From Pseudoips prasinana (lineage: Eukaryota > Arthropoda > Insecta > Lepidoptera > Nolidae), in contig OX621241.1 in assembly GCA_951640165.1 (NCBI GenBank), forward strand, positions 4,536,001 through 4,600,000: 64,000 bases of DNA. Direction: 5' to 3'. Numbering within the stretch: the stretch's first letter is position 1; each line of letters begins with the position of its first letter. Position numbers and translations under genes: made by a program. The notes beneath the pieces are model-generated. The model did no database searches. It was given only the letters and a program-made list of their open reading frames with translations, and was not told the DNA's origin. Positions 20,170 through 32,035 of the stretch are shown one piece after another.

Positions 20170-20402
20170 TTAGAAGTTATACTTCTTAATATACAACTTG
20201 AACATAGTTATCAATTTTCATACCACCTAGAACTAACGTCATGCTGTTATTTTTACGATGCGCGCGCATCGTAAAAAATCACTGTCATACCACCTAGAAC
20301 TAACTTCATGCTGTTAAATTTTTTGGTGTCGGTATGCGCGCGCATCGTAAAAATTCACTCTCATCATTTTTCTCCATCGCGCCAAAAGAAGTATAACTTC
20401 AA
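20170..20402. mobile_element. TIR element with internal 67 bp tandem duplication
   Basis: The ends GAAGTTATACTTC (20173-20185) and GAAGTATAACTTC (20388-20400) are inverted copies. Inside, CATACCACCTAGAACTAAC occurs at 20219 and again 67 bp later. The first unit carries a perfect 28 bp palindrome at 20250-20277 built on ACGATGCGCGCGCATCGT, and the second a half-broken version. No coding capacity. It looks like a non-autonomous DNA element. Confidence 0.65.
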
Positions 20403-20460
20403 AAATTAGAAGCTTAATTTCATATGAACTAACGTTTAATCTGGTATAAATTTTACGTAA

Positions 20461-20563
20461 GTAAACAATCGTGCTAATCACACAAAAATAAGTCCTGGGT
20501 GTAATTGAACCCACGACCTCTGACTTAGCCATCAGAGACACTAACCACTAGACCAACAGGCCA
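20461..20563 (-). repeat. S1 SINE head, type a
   Basis: Minus strand: GGCCTGTTGGTCTAGTGG, then GCTAAGTCAGAGGTCGTGGG and CACCCAGGACTTATTTTTG. The tRNA-like head is intact but the body is missing. Confidence 0.7.
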
Positions 20564-21089
20564 GTCTGAATAAATCTGACACTAGCCGGGCAAGTTCTAT
20601 TAAACGAGTAATTTATTCATTTGTTTATTTAAATAAGAGTAAAAATACTGCAATAACTTAGTTACAACAGGTTTTACGTTGCAGCTTATCTATTACTAAA
20701 ACGTGACACGAGCGCCATTATAATTTTATCCGCACGATTTTTGCCGACTATAAAATACATACAGCAACATACAGTTATATTAACAAAGTAAAAATACTGT
20801 AAAAATATTCTTCGTCGGATGTTAATGCAGTAGGAATTAAAAAACATGTAAAGCATATCCTTGAAATTGGAGGCACGCAATGCGATTAACTTGAAAAAAA
20901 AATAACATAGTAAGCACCCAAACTGACTAAAAATCGCTACTAAAACACGTATTTAGGCTGAAGAAATTTAATCGGCTTGTTTCCTGCTAAATGTTTATTA
21001 TGAATTTTCTCAATAATACGATAGCCCTTGACTCCGGCAATCCTCAGTCACCTTACAGTAAGGGATTCGTTGTTGAAAGAGATAGCAAA
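20564..21089. other. unassigned intronic DNA
   Basis: Nothing recognised. Confidence 0.45.
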
Positions 21090-21215
21090 AGTCATTGGTA
21101 TTCGCACCTCTCTCTCTTGCTTACAGTAATATACGAAACGGAACTCTTTCTCTTTCTATATTCACTAACTTATCTCTCAACTCTCTATCAACTTCCGTTT
21201 GCCTCACCCGATCAT
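21090..21215 (+). repeat. Q repeat
   Basis: GGTATTCGCACCTCTCTCTC, TACAGTAATATACGAAACGG and CTATATTCACTAACTTATCT match the reverse complement of 36400-36565. The overlapping plus-strand ORF is not a gene. Confidence 0.6.
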
Positions 21216-21969
21216 AGTTTTCGTAACGCTCTCCTCACGCGTTTTACTTATAACTTTTTCTTCCAAAAACAGTATTAGCACGCATTTAGGCCGTATTTAT
21301 CAACTTCAGTTGTAGCTTTGAGTTTCTTTCCTACAGTTAATCGGCGGAATGAATTAATTGGCAAATTACCCGGTAACTAGTACTCGGACGAAATGGATTT
21401 ATCACAATTGGCTGGACAGACAATTGGACTGCCGCAAAAGTGAAATTTTCACTGGAAGTTTAGTGGCAAAGTTCGTCAATCGGCTTTCATTTTTATTATA
21501 GTTAATTGATTACTGAATAGTTAGCTTTGCTACACTTATAATCTATCTATATTTGAGTCCATTTCCATGTAAAAACTTATAAACTTAGAAGCATGGCCTG
21601 TTCAACATACTCATATAATAGATTGGATATATTACTGCTCTATCTTTGACGTTTGGCGGTATGAAACAAAAGAGTTTGCACTGATTGCCATCTGTCAGTT
21701 CAGAGATTTCAAATGGTTATATATTTGTAAGTTTAAATAGCCTAGTAGTAAAACTGTGTAGTGGCTTTTCGAGTTACATGAACTCGAAAAGTCACAACAA
21801 AGTTTAACTACTGGGTATTACAAAGAATTATGTCGTAGGACGCAAGTAAGAAAATTGTAAAGAAACCTGCGTGCCTAAGTTTTCCAAAATATTCTTTATG
21901 GTATGGAAAGTCTGCCTACCCGTTCTAAGCCAGTAAGACTATAATAATAGACTAGAACTATAATAATGA
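21216..21969. other. unassigned intronic DNA
   Basis: A short hairpin (arms CTTTTCGAGTT, 5-nt loop) lies at about 21765-21791. Nothing else. Confidence 0.45.
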
Positions 21970-22072
21970 TACTATCCTGGGACTTTATTCACACACGGCC
22001 ATCTGATCCCAAACTAAGCAGAGCTTGTACTATGGAAACCAGAATACTGATATACTACTATATACTAATTAT
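21970..22072 (-). repeat. S1 SINE body fragment
   Basis: ATCCTGGGACTTTATTCACA, GCCATCTGATCCCAAACTAA, and GTACTATGGAAACCAGAATA. Confidence 0.7.
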
Positions 22073-22875
22073 TGTTTATCGGCCAGTCCGCAGTTTAACT
22101 TTATATATAAAAGCAATCGCGTAATTTTTCTGTGGGCACCTCTCAATCACTAAGCATCGAAACTAAAACGAGTGAACCATAGATAATTAATCCGTACATA
22201 ATTATGAAAATTGGCCAACCCATAAAAATTTACGTTAACGAAAACTTTCGCGGAACTAGATGTTGGCCTGATTCATAGCAACAAAAACTTCATGTCGTTA
22301 TTATCAAATGCAAAAGTTACTTATCTATAAAAACTTTTGAATGATCTCAATATAAAATTAATTGTTTGGAGCATAAAACAATAATAGCAGAATGCGCCGG
22401 CGCCGCCTGCTCCGTTACAGATTGCAATAAAGCTTGTTACACACTAGCGACTTGGTACACATTACTAACGCATTATTAGATTTAAATAACGCCTATGTTT
22501 TTTATTTTCCTGTATGCTCTATATTAATTTATATATAATTGAATCTCCTTTTTTCCATCTTATCTTAAATGGTAATACATTTTAACTGGTATACGATGCG
22601 ATTGATTTACTTCAGGAATGTATTGTTTCCAAAATAACAGGTTATTTTGCATACAATCCATGGAATGGCGACTCTATAGCGTTTGACCAATTAAATCAGA
22701 ATAATACATACGAGCCTACTGCTGCAAGCATGGTGATTGGACGAAAACTGTCTGCTGTGACATGAGTCTTTATCGCCCTTGCTAGCTGCATCTATCGACA
22801 GTAGGTCACAAGGGACGGAGTGAAGGAAAGTGTGCGTATTGCGGGTAGTTTAAGAAGCCATGACGGAAAGAAATA
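22073..22875. other. unassigned intronic DNA
   Basis: Nothing recognised. Confidence 0.45.
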
Positions 22876-23305
22876 ATAATAAATATCTTGGGTCAACTAA
22901 CACACTGCCATCTGATTCCAAACTAGGTAGAATCTGTATATTTGCAACCAGACAACTGATAAACATACTTATTATGAAATATACCTATTATTACCCCTTA
23001 TTCTTGTATATCGTCGCCTGGTACCCATAGTACAAGCTTTGCTTAGTTTGGGGCTAGGATGATCTGTGTGACATTGTCCCTAGATATTATATAGATAAGT
23101 AGATGGATATTAAGTAGTATATGTAGTATATCAGTTATGTGGTTTCCATAGTACAAGCTCTGGATAGTTTAGGACCAGATGAACGAGTGTAAAACAAATT
23201 GATAAATTATACTGCTTATCACAAGATTTGGACTGGGTGGTGATCGAACCTACGACCTCTGGTTTAGCAGTCAGGATTTTTTCTAACCACTAGAACAAGA
23301 GACCT
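22876..23305. repeat. cluster of four S1 SINE pieces in mixed orientation
   Basis: In order: minus body 22876-22990 (TATCTTGGGTCAACTAACAC), plus body 23020-23095 (CATAGTACAAGCTTTGC), plus body 23115-23195 (ATCAGTTATGTGGTTTCC), and minus type a head 23218-23305 (GGGTGGTGATCGAACCTACG, CTCTGGTTTAGCAGTCAGG). The first and last pieces could be the two ends of one SINE split by the plus-strand pieces. Confidence 0.65.
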
Positions 23306-24853
23306 CGACGCACCAACCAGTGGACTGATCGGCCAATCCCGTGAGAGCAGGTTCGAAACCCCTCGTGCCTCTTTCCGTTCCTTAAAGAGGCCTAAAATCG
23401 CCCATTGTCCAGTTTTCAAGATGGCGCCGGTTTGGCGTACACTTTGATGATGTTTTTAATTTTACTTGTCTCACGCAGGAGTCATGACTCATGTATGAGT
23501 CTCGGCATGTAGTTGTTATTATACCTGCAAGGTCACTGAACTAGTATATAACAATAATTAAGTATCTACCTATACAATGCAATTTTGTTTAGATGTTAGA
23601 TCACGCCCACATCTATGCAACTAATAGGTCGTCGACCTTATACCATGAGAGGTACACAACATATCCAGATCGAATATATCTAATATTCGCTGACTCAACT
23701 CGCAACTTATTAAGGCTATGATTATAAGGACCCTTTCACATTAGGTGATTGAAAAAAATCTAGCCACGGTTCGGTACCACCACAGTTTTTTTTATACATA
23801 TAAAATAGCAAGGCAGATCAAGTAGAGCCACCTGATGGTAAGTGTGAATTAGTTTTGATGATATGGAGAAAACTGTGCTCAATGGTTAATATGATTTTAT
23901 TATACCCGCAATATATACAAGGTGTAACATAATTTAGGTAGAAGACGAAAGTTAAGGTTAGAAAAGAAACATAATCTATCCATGAAATTTTTAATTTTGT
24001 GATAAACATTTTTTTTTATTAGAATCAGTCAGAGAATCGATTTTTATGCATTTTGATGTACAACGCTTTATTCAGTTCCATAATAAAAAAATGAAATGGG
24101 TCCCAATGATTAAGTTTATTCGTTATATTATCTTATTCTTATCCCACCAAAAACATAAATTATGCTTGGCTGTGGGCTTCGCCGCAAAAAGAATGGAGAT
24201 CTAAATGAGTGCCAAGTTCTAAGCTAAATCCAAATATGTTTTTATAGGAAAAAAATACATTATGAATAAGTATTAAACTCTATTTCTTTGCTTGTTGGAT
24301 ACCTATAACATTTGCTCTTATTAAAAAAATAATATAAATAGGTTAGATTTGATTTGACTCTTGTTTCCCAAATAAAATAAAATAAATTATTTTTATAATG
24401 ACAATGTTAGAAATACTATTATGATATTAAACATAGTTTAGCTGGAATTGCTTATAATCAGTGGTGGTGTTAAGTTTTTTAATTTATTTTTTAATTTACC
24501 TCTTTTTGTTCAGTTGCATATGTGTTCCCGCCCTACAAATGCAACTAAAAGGTCGCTGAACTGTTCAGGCTGGATTTTATTAGAACTCGTGATAAGGATA
24601 CGTGGGAACGGATATAAGGAACTTCAATATCCGATATTTTTTAATATCAGATACTAAATAGGGAATAGAAAACGATGGACCTACCACCTAATCATGTAAC
24701 ATCAAAATATAGATTTAGTCGCATTTTCTATTCTTCTGAAATTAAACAATGGGGCACTCTTTTAATTAATTCTTACTCACTTTCTATGAGGCCTATTAAC
24801 TTACTTATATATCCTACGATTATAATCTGATCTCAACAGGATTTATACGGGCC
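23306..24853. other. unassigned intronic DNA with an R fragment
   Basis: A fragment of R (GAGCCACCTGATGGTAAGTG) lies at 23823-23845. The stretch 23920-23975 carries the GTGTAACATAATTTAGGTAG motif of the 106 bp repeat, reversed. The rest is unassigned. Confidence 0.45.
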
Positions 24854-25087
24854 AGGGCCTCTACCGGCTAAGTCGCCGAACATCGATTTCTTAAATGGCT
24901 TTCAAATAAATAAAGGACTTAATCAATCTTTAAATCGGCTTCAACGTTGACAATCGATTCCGGTCCATTTATGACGTCACATGTGCTCATGGAAGCCGAT
25001 TTAACGATTGATTAAGTCATTTTAACCTTTATTTATTGGAAAGCCATTTATGAAATCGATGTTCGGCGACTTAGCCGGTAGAGCCCC
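24854..25087. mobile_element. M1 palindromic MITE copy 2
   Basis: Same arms as 2234-2475, but the core between the two ATCGGCTTC/GAAGCCGAT arms is inverted (CAACGTTGACAATCG first, CACATGTGCTCATGG last), so it sits in the opposite orientation. Left end GGGCCTCTACCGG, right end CCGGTAGAGCCCC. Confidence 0.85.
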
Positions 25088-25280
25088 AGAATACTCATTC
25101 AAATAAAAAAAATCGGTTTAAATAAACGAAATATCTCATCGCATTGAGAAGTCATTTATATAAGCTTTAAAAAGTCTGTCATTCTCATGAAGTATCTAGT
25201 TTACACATACAAAATTCTCCATGAAGATCCAAGCAATTTATATAATCCAAGATAATATCCTATCCGCTCATTGTTATTAT

Positions 25281-25505
25281 GCATGTCAGTCAAAGTAATT
25301 CCACTGCTGGACAAAAGCCTCCCCAAAGAATGGAGGGATATGCCATAATCGCCACGCTTGGCAGACGGGTTGGCGATCGCAGTTTGATGGTCATAGTTCA
25401 CAGTAAAACGCTGCTGCCCGTTATCTGGTAGGTATGCCCTCGGACGATTTCTACGTCCCCCACGGGATAAGATGGGGTAATTATATTCTATGCCGTCACC
25501 ATAGT
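25281..25505 (-). repeat. L-family LINE 3' end
   Basis: TTCCACTGCTGGACAAAAGC, GATATGCCATAATCGCCACG, CAGACGGGTTGGCGATCGCA and GGGATAAGATGGGGTAA. Confidence 0.7.
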
Positions 25506-25599
25506 AATTGTTATAATGCTCAGACCAATTATCATACTAAACTGACAGGTGGGCCAAGACTAGTGTTGCCCACTGCTTAGGATATTCTCTATGGGTGTA

Positions 25600-25985
25600 T
25601 GACATGTAGTAATAATAATGTCCTCCTAGCCGAATTTCGGCCACGGCGGCCAGTCTCAGCAGAGATCAGCCATCTGCGCGGGACATATTATAGTGCTCAA
25701 GTGTGTGCGCAAAAACAGGAGCAGTTTCTATTCCATCACTCTCATGATCCGATGGGACGCTTAGGCGACACGACCGGAATGAGCTCAGGCACAGAACCGA
25801 CGGCTTTACGTGCTCTCCGAGGCACGGGGGTATAATACCGCCAACTCCCAGACTTCGGGCTGATGCTGAGAAATGTTTCTTTTTACAGAAAAGTCTCATA
25901 ATCTTTTAGGCCCGACCCGGGATTTGAACCCAGGACCTCGTCCTCTGCGGGTGAACACGCTACCGCTACTCCAACAAGGCTGTCA
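25600..25985 (-). repeat. S4 tRNA-derived SINE, longest copy
   Basis: The head on the minus strand ends in a B box from CCTGGGTTCAAATCCCGGG (25938-25918). The body holds GGTATTATACCCCCGTGCC, TCGTGTCGCCTAAGCG and CCGAAATTCGGCTAGG. The short ORFs overlapping it are artefacts. Confidence 0.65.
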
Positions 25986-28120
25986 AGACATGTAGTAATT
26001 AGTACACAATCCCATTTATGGCACGTATCATGTTCCAGCAAGATCAACACTACTGCGGGTATCTGCCGCGTCATCTCACGATGATGTGATACTTTGGCAC
26101 TAGTATGGATAAGTTACATAAGGTCGGTATTAAAACAACCTACATAAGCCGGGCTCTCAGGTGATCATGACATATTTTCAGGTCATTAACGCAACTTTGA
26201 CCTTGTAAATAAAGGTTTGATATAAATTCACGTGCAATATCAATATTGTATTTCTTAAGAAAATAATTACTTTATTTGGAATCACGTCGATTATAATATT
26301 GATGTAAGTAGTTTAAAATTAACATGAAGTTTAATTGACGTACATAATATTTATAACTTCTAAAGCTTTTTCAGTGACATAATATCTATAAATTCAGAAA
26401 TATTTTGCATAGGGCATGCAAAATATTTACAACAAAATTATTATTTTGTAATTTTTATTATAGATCAATAGTTCACCTACCATATTATGTCTGCATTACC
26501 CAAAGGTTAACTGGCAGAAAATGCCTTTGGCATTAAGACCGCCTTTGTACAGTCTTGTGCAATAAGTTTAAATAAATAAATAAACATAGTAATCTAAGCG
26601 CTTCATTTGAGATCTTGTTCAATAATAAATGATTGATTAAGAATGCTTATCTTCAGATACGTACATATTTTTAAGAAAATGGTAACTTCTTCTCTCGTCA
26701 AACTTAATTGTTAATTGCGAGATGTATGTAACAAGAATTGTGAATGGCTTATTAATTTTCAACTAAACGTACTTTAAACTATTAGTTATAAATCAATAGA
26801 CAAAAGATAAACAACAAGGTAACTAAACATACACATATTTAGCATTTGTATCATATTGACTTAATTGCCTTCCTTTGGCGTATTTTTCAGTCTCTTCTTT
26901 AATAAAGCCAATTTATTATTTTAGGAACTAATACGAAATCCATCTCAATCGTTTTTCTGTGAAAGAGACAAAGGATTTTTTCTGCACATACATCCATTCT
27001 TCAGGATGATCCTTGTATAGTCAGCATGACATAAATATCTGTTACCAACTACCTACAATCAAAATTGCATTTCAATTATAAGATCTAAGGATAACCTTTT
27101 TTGCCCACAACTATACCAGTAACTTATCACTAACAACACAAAAAGCAATTACATATGCGTACTTTATTACTCATTATAACTACTTAGGTATTAAAAGATC
27201 TTAGATTATCCATGTTAAGCCAACCGGAGAATTTTTAACAAGCGATAGCGCCAGGTCAATGAACTTTCTTTTGATACTTCTACATTCTTATGTTATACAT
27301 ATCTCTCTATGGCACCGACATAGACTAAAGAGTATTTCATGAATATAATATTAATAGAAAATATTGATAGGATCCCTTCATAATACCCCACAATAGGGAA
27401 AAGCTAACATAAATTGAATTTCTCTACTAAAGCAAAATGGTACAATGCCTACAATATTTATATGTAAAGTAGGTATTAACCTTATTTAACGGTCATTTTA
27501 CTATTAGTTATATTATTTAGTACTAGGCTTCACTTCGCACAGAGCTATTCTTAATTTAAATATGGTCAATCTATTTCGAATGTCGAGCAAATCGAATAAC
27601 CGTAGTTCGAAATATAAAATCGTATTCAAATTGAAAATGTTCCCTACATTCTCAATTTGAATTCGATCCAGCGTTCATTCCGATTCATAGTGCCGTTTGA
27701 AGTTCTAAATCTAATAATAAGTAACTATTAATCCTTTTAATGATACTACTCTAGTAAAAATTTCGAATACAAAAATATATTTTAATTAACTTTAACGCTT
27801 ATTATGAATTTATTTCATTGGAGTGGGTCTACAGTTGCGTTTTAGGGTTCCATGGCCCAAGGATAAAATGGAGCCCTATTGCCTTCACACTGATTTTTAT
27901 TTTCTGTATAGCACGAGTATATTACAGCTCGTAAAATAAAACATTTAGTTCAAATATTTTCTGTACAATATTGGCTCTAATTTAACCTGTATATTGAATT
28001 AGAAATTCAATTACTTATATTTTATTCCTGCATGGGCTACATGAACAAAATATAAAAAAATGTTCAGTATATATATATAACTAATTTAATAAATTTACGG
28101 GAAGCAATTGCAGTAATAAT
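25986..28120. other. unassigned intronic DNA
   Basis: The longest repeat-poor stretch in this intron. An imperfect hairpin is present at about 27622-27668 (arms around ATTCAAATTGAAAATG). No gene recognised. Confidence 0.5.
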
Positions 28121-28282
28121 TGGCTTGTTGGTCTGATGGTTAGACACCCACACTGTTAAGCCAAATGTCGAAGGTTCGATCCCCACTCAGGACAAATCTT
28201 ATTTGGTGATATACTGTGTTTATATGTATGTACATACATAGTTATACCTCCGTGCGTTATTAGTATATATATTATATTGTAG
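28121..28282 (+). repeat. S1 SINE, type a head
   Basis: GGCTTGTTGGTCTGATGG, GTTAAGCCAAATGTCGAAGG and TTCGATCCCCACTCAGGACA. It runs into an RTE-like fragment and its body is not found on the other side. Confidence 0.7.
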
Positions 28283-28572
28283 ACTAGGTGCGCCCTGGTT
28301 TTACCCGCGTTAAACTATAAATTATCACAGCATCCCCCGTAGGTGATAGCCTATATGTTGACCCGACCTCTTAGTAATATTCATGCAAAATTTGAAGTAA
28401 ATCCATGCAGTACTTTTTGAGTTTAGCCCGGACATATGTACATACAGACTAACATACATAAATTCTAAAAACTATACTTTTGGCTTCGATATCAATTGTA
28501 GATCATGCCAAGTATCCTTTAAAAAAATATTCGATTGCCAGTTTTGGCTTTCCTAAGATTTTATTATATGTA
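28283..28572 (+). repeat. RTE-like non-LTR 3' fragment
   Basis: Starts GACTAGGTGCGCCCTGG, then GATAGCCTATATGTTGACCC, AATCCATGCAGTACTTTTTG, and ends ATTTTATTATATGTATAG. Confidence 0.65.
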
Positions 28573-29114
28573 TAGATTATTTACATAAGTGTAAAAAATA
28601 GGTTTTCATTCATCTTGCTGATCTTGTCCATCTTAAGGTTGTGTGGGTGATACCGCAGTTAGCGATAAGACCGTCCATTGTAGAATATCTAATGCTACCG
28701 GTTACGCTCACGGGGAAATCTTGGTGTACAATAAAGTGTATTTTTATTATATATACAGAACTCTAAAAGAATATAGCTGAACTCGCGCTTGGTCAGTTTT
28801 TTATTACATCTCACTATCAAAAATAATTGTTTTATTGATGTATAAGGTTCAGATCAATTATTTCGATGGAGTATATAGAGCGGCCACATAACAAATGAGT
28901 ACCTGCGCCCGTTGTGTGGCGAATGGGACTGATAACACTTCCATTGTAATATTTAGGTGGTCGTTAAAACTCGTTCGGAGCATGTTATATCAAAACGTTG
29001 ATCGATTCGCTACACCAGTATCGATTTGTTTCGAATTTGAGGGCTTGTTCGATTTGTACTTTTTTGGACGCCTAGCAACAATATCATATCGTCGAGTTGT
29101 ATTCTATGGTACTC
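28573..29114. other. unassigned intronic DNA
   Basis: A 75-codon plus-strand ORF at 28895-29122 has no recognisable motif and is probably chance. Confidence 0.45.
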
Positions 29115-29330
29115 GCGGCTAGATGCTCTCGCCGGTCCGTAAGTGATCGGAGAGGTTAAGCAACTATGCTCGCGGTCAGTCCACAGATGGGTGAGCACAA
29201 AAGTGGTTTAATTCTTGAGCGTTAAGCTCAGACCGTTTAGCCAAATCAGAGGCCTACTGGGTGGATTGTACAACTCTGACACTAGGATTACTATTTCCCA
29301 TAAGATTAATAAATAAATAATGGTACTTAT
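29115..29330 (+). repeat. S3 SINE with 5S-rRNA-like head, best copy
   Basis: GATCGGAGAGGTTAAGCAAC, then GCTCGCGGTCAGTCCACAGA, then TGGGTGAGC, closely following the 5S rRNA order GATCACCGAAGTTAAGCAGC ... GCGGTTAGTAC ... GATGGGGGACCGC. Body ends with AACTCTGACACTAGGATTAC. Confidence 0.7.
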
Positions 29331-30159
29331 GGTTGATTGGGTCTTGTACACACTGGGCCTTCATAATTGGAACCAACCTACTGGATAGGACCCATTAGAC
29401 CTCTTATCAAAAACCTACAAAATAGTGGGTTCCTTACCTACAACGTATAACCCATTAGGCCTTCTGTTAAAAATATGTCCATTTAACTCGCTTTTTCACA
29501 CCCAAAAAAGAGGTCTAATAGTTATTTTAATATAATATTTTTAAGAGAGGCACAGAGTTCTTTCTCTCAAAGAGCTCCACCTTACAGAAGACAATCCTTG
29601 ATAATAACATTAATAACTTAATGATCTCTTTCGGCGTGTTTGTTCCAGCAACACTCGTTTGCTGACATTCTGTTGTTATCTCTTTGATGCTTGCAAACCT
29701 CTTTATTATCTATGATATTAAATAATTTAGCTACATTTATTTGTTTTTTCTCCATATAATTCTACACATACGCATATTTCGTTCGTCGTTGGCTTTTCAC
29801 CGTTGAAATTGGCCACCGTGCGTATTATCAAATTAATTACAAAATATAATAACATATCGGTCACAATTCCTCCACATTTCCAATCACGATCTCATCCGCC
29901 ATACATGGTCAGTTGGTCACCGCCATCTTCCGGCAAAAAATAGAGTTAATTGATACCGGTTCACCTGGGCGGCGAGTGTGGATTGGATCACAAGTTTGAT
30001 TGAATTCAATGAGTCAATCAGATATACTTAAAGATAACATCACTAGAAAAGTGAAGAAAAAGTTCGCTAGAATTCAATAATAGTTAATCTAGAAAAACAT
30101 TGATTGGATGTTAGTCGTTTAACTGCATTTGTTTAGCGTCTCACAATGTTTTATAGACA
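29331..30159. other. unassigned intronic DNA
   Basis: A loose duplicated motif (GACCCATTAGACCTC / AACCCATTAGGCCTT) at 29387-29465. Nothing else recognised. Confidence 0.4.
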
Positions 30160-30662
30160 AGCAAACAGAACCGTTTAGCGACTTAAGATGCTGTTAAGAG
30201 GCACATTTAAATCATTTAGTTCTGCATGACTTAATTAAAATAAATAAATAAAACAAATGCCATCATTTTAAAACTAGGCAGAGCCTAGTTACCTGTTACT
30301 ATGGCAACCAGATACCTGATAAAATAGGTACTAAAATATTTCTAAATACATATTATAGATAAACTACACCCGTAATATAAAGAAAAAAAAGGTGCAAACA
30401 GAACAGTTTAGCAACTTAAGATGCTGTTACTTAAAATAAATAAATAAAACAAATGCCATCATTCCAAAACTTGGCAGAAACTGTTACTATGGCAACTAGA
30501 CAACTGATAAATATACTGATATATATTTTTCATACATATTATAGATAAATTACAACCAGAGACACAACAAATAAATAAGCTAATCACACGAATCGGGCAT
30601 CGAACCCACGACCTCTACCTTAGCAGTCAGAATCACTAGCCAGTAGACTAATATAAGCCACA
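30160..30662 (-). repeat. direct duplication of a segment carrying an S1 SINE
   Basis: GCAAACAGAACCGTTTAGCG (30162) and GCAAACAGAACAGTTTAGCA (30396) each lead through GATGCTGTTA, AAATAAATAAATAAAACAAA and TGCCATCATT into an S1 body in reverse. The second unit continues to a complete type a head ending near 30662, while the first is cut before the head. Confidence 0.75.
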
Positions 30663-31690
30663 ATTATTTTAATAAGGCTGATCTGGATATACTCGTAGGT
30701 TATACCCATTACACTATTCAAATATCGTACCCGAAAGATTAAAAAAAATACCGTTCTAAAAATAATAGAACCGACTCTTTCTTTTCTTCATTACAAGCGA
30801 TTTGATAATTTATTTTTCTTTATATTTCCTATCAAATAATAAGAATACCAAAACCGATTTAATAAAAACGGAGATATCGCGAAATAGACAGTTGATTTAA
30901 TAAACTTTTAGCAGTGTGTTAAAACGAGAATTTATTAATAGATTTAAATGTTTCTTTTTTATATTTAGTAACCTTTGGTTTATGAAAAAGTTTGAAACTT
31001 TGTTGCCAAGAAAGATTTTGTTTATTTGTTTTGAGGTGATAAATACAGATGCAAAAATCTTATTACCACAAGCCAAGCCAGCGCCATAAAACTGGTTAAC
31101 AATAAAAAATAAATATTTCCACAAAAATTACGAATGTAAAAATATGTAGTACAAATACTAATAACATTTAATCCGACTATTCTTAACCTAAACATTGCAC
31201 ATAAGTATAATAATCTAATTTTAGTAACAAATAGATTATTAGATCGTGACATATTTATTAAATATATTGAATTATTATGAAGTATTCTATGATTATGAAA
31301 ATTAATTTAATAGCTAATTTCTTAAATTTATTGTTAAATTTGTATTTATAGATTTTAAATACTAATAGGTGTTGTTTTAGATATATTTTATTACATAAAA
31401 AAATTGTGATTACAATTAATATAATTAAGATAAAGTTAGGTATTTTAAACAAAACACTATTTCCACCCACAGGGAAGAACCTTGATTGATGATCAGCCAA
31501 GCATTGATGCTCAGGCACAGACTGCATCAATAACGAAAAAAAAATTCGTTAAAAGTAAAAATTACAGATTACAGAGTAAATTTACTTCGCTCGAAATCAA
31601 AGCCAGAGACATAAAATTAACTCTTGTCAGTCTCTTAAATCGTCCTAATAAATAGCTCTTCCCGTTAGCTATAGTACAATGACTGGCAGC
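30663..31690. other. unassigned, very AT-rich intronic DNA
   Basis: Minus-strand ORFs at 30897-31252 and 31258-31530 are Ile/Leu/Phe/Asn-rich, as expected of AT-rich chance frames. No motif recognised. Confidence 0.5.
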
Positions 31691-31780
31691 GGTCATTGGT
31701 CTAGCGGTAGCGATTCTAAACTGCAATCAAATCCCAGTGCTGGTCAAAAAGTGTATATATAAATCAGCAAAATTACATAA
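31691..31780 (+). repeat. tRNA-like SINE head
   Basis: GCGGTCATTGGTCTAGCGGT (A-box-like) and AATCAAATCCCAGTGCTGG (B-box-like). Family uncertain, perhaps S4. Confidence 0.5.
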
Positions 31781-31804
31781 AAAGTATATAAATAAGCTGT
31801 GTGG

Positions 31805-32035
31805 TGACGGCGAAAAATATAAAAATATCATCACCCCATTCCATCCCGTGGGGGGCGAAGCAATCGTCCCGAGGGAATACCTACCAGAGGATGGGCAGCA
31901 GCGTTTTCCTGTGAACTAAGACCATCAAGCTGCGATCGCCAACCCGTCTTCCTAGCGTGGCAATTATGGCATATCCCCCATTCTTTGGGGAGGCTTTTCG
32001 CCAGCATTTGACGTAATATGGCTGATAAAAAGTGT
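31805..32035 (+). repeat. L-family LINE 3' end
   Basis: CACCCCATTCCATCCCGTGG, GGATGGGCAGCAGCGTTTTC, GCGTGGCAATTATGGCATAT, and GGAGGCTTTTCGCCAGCATT. Confidence 0.65.
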
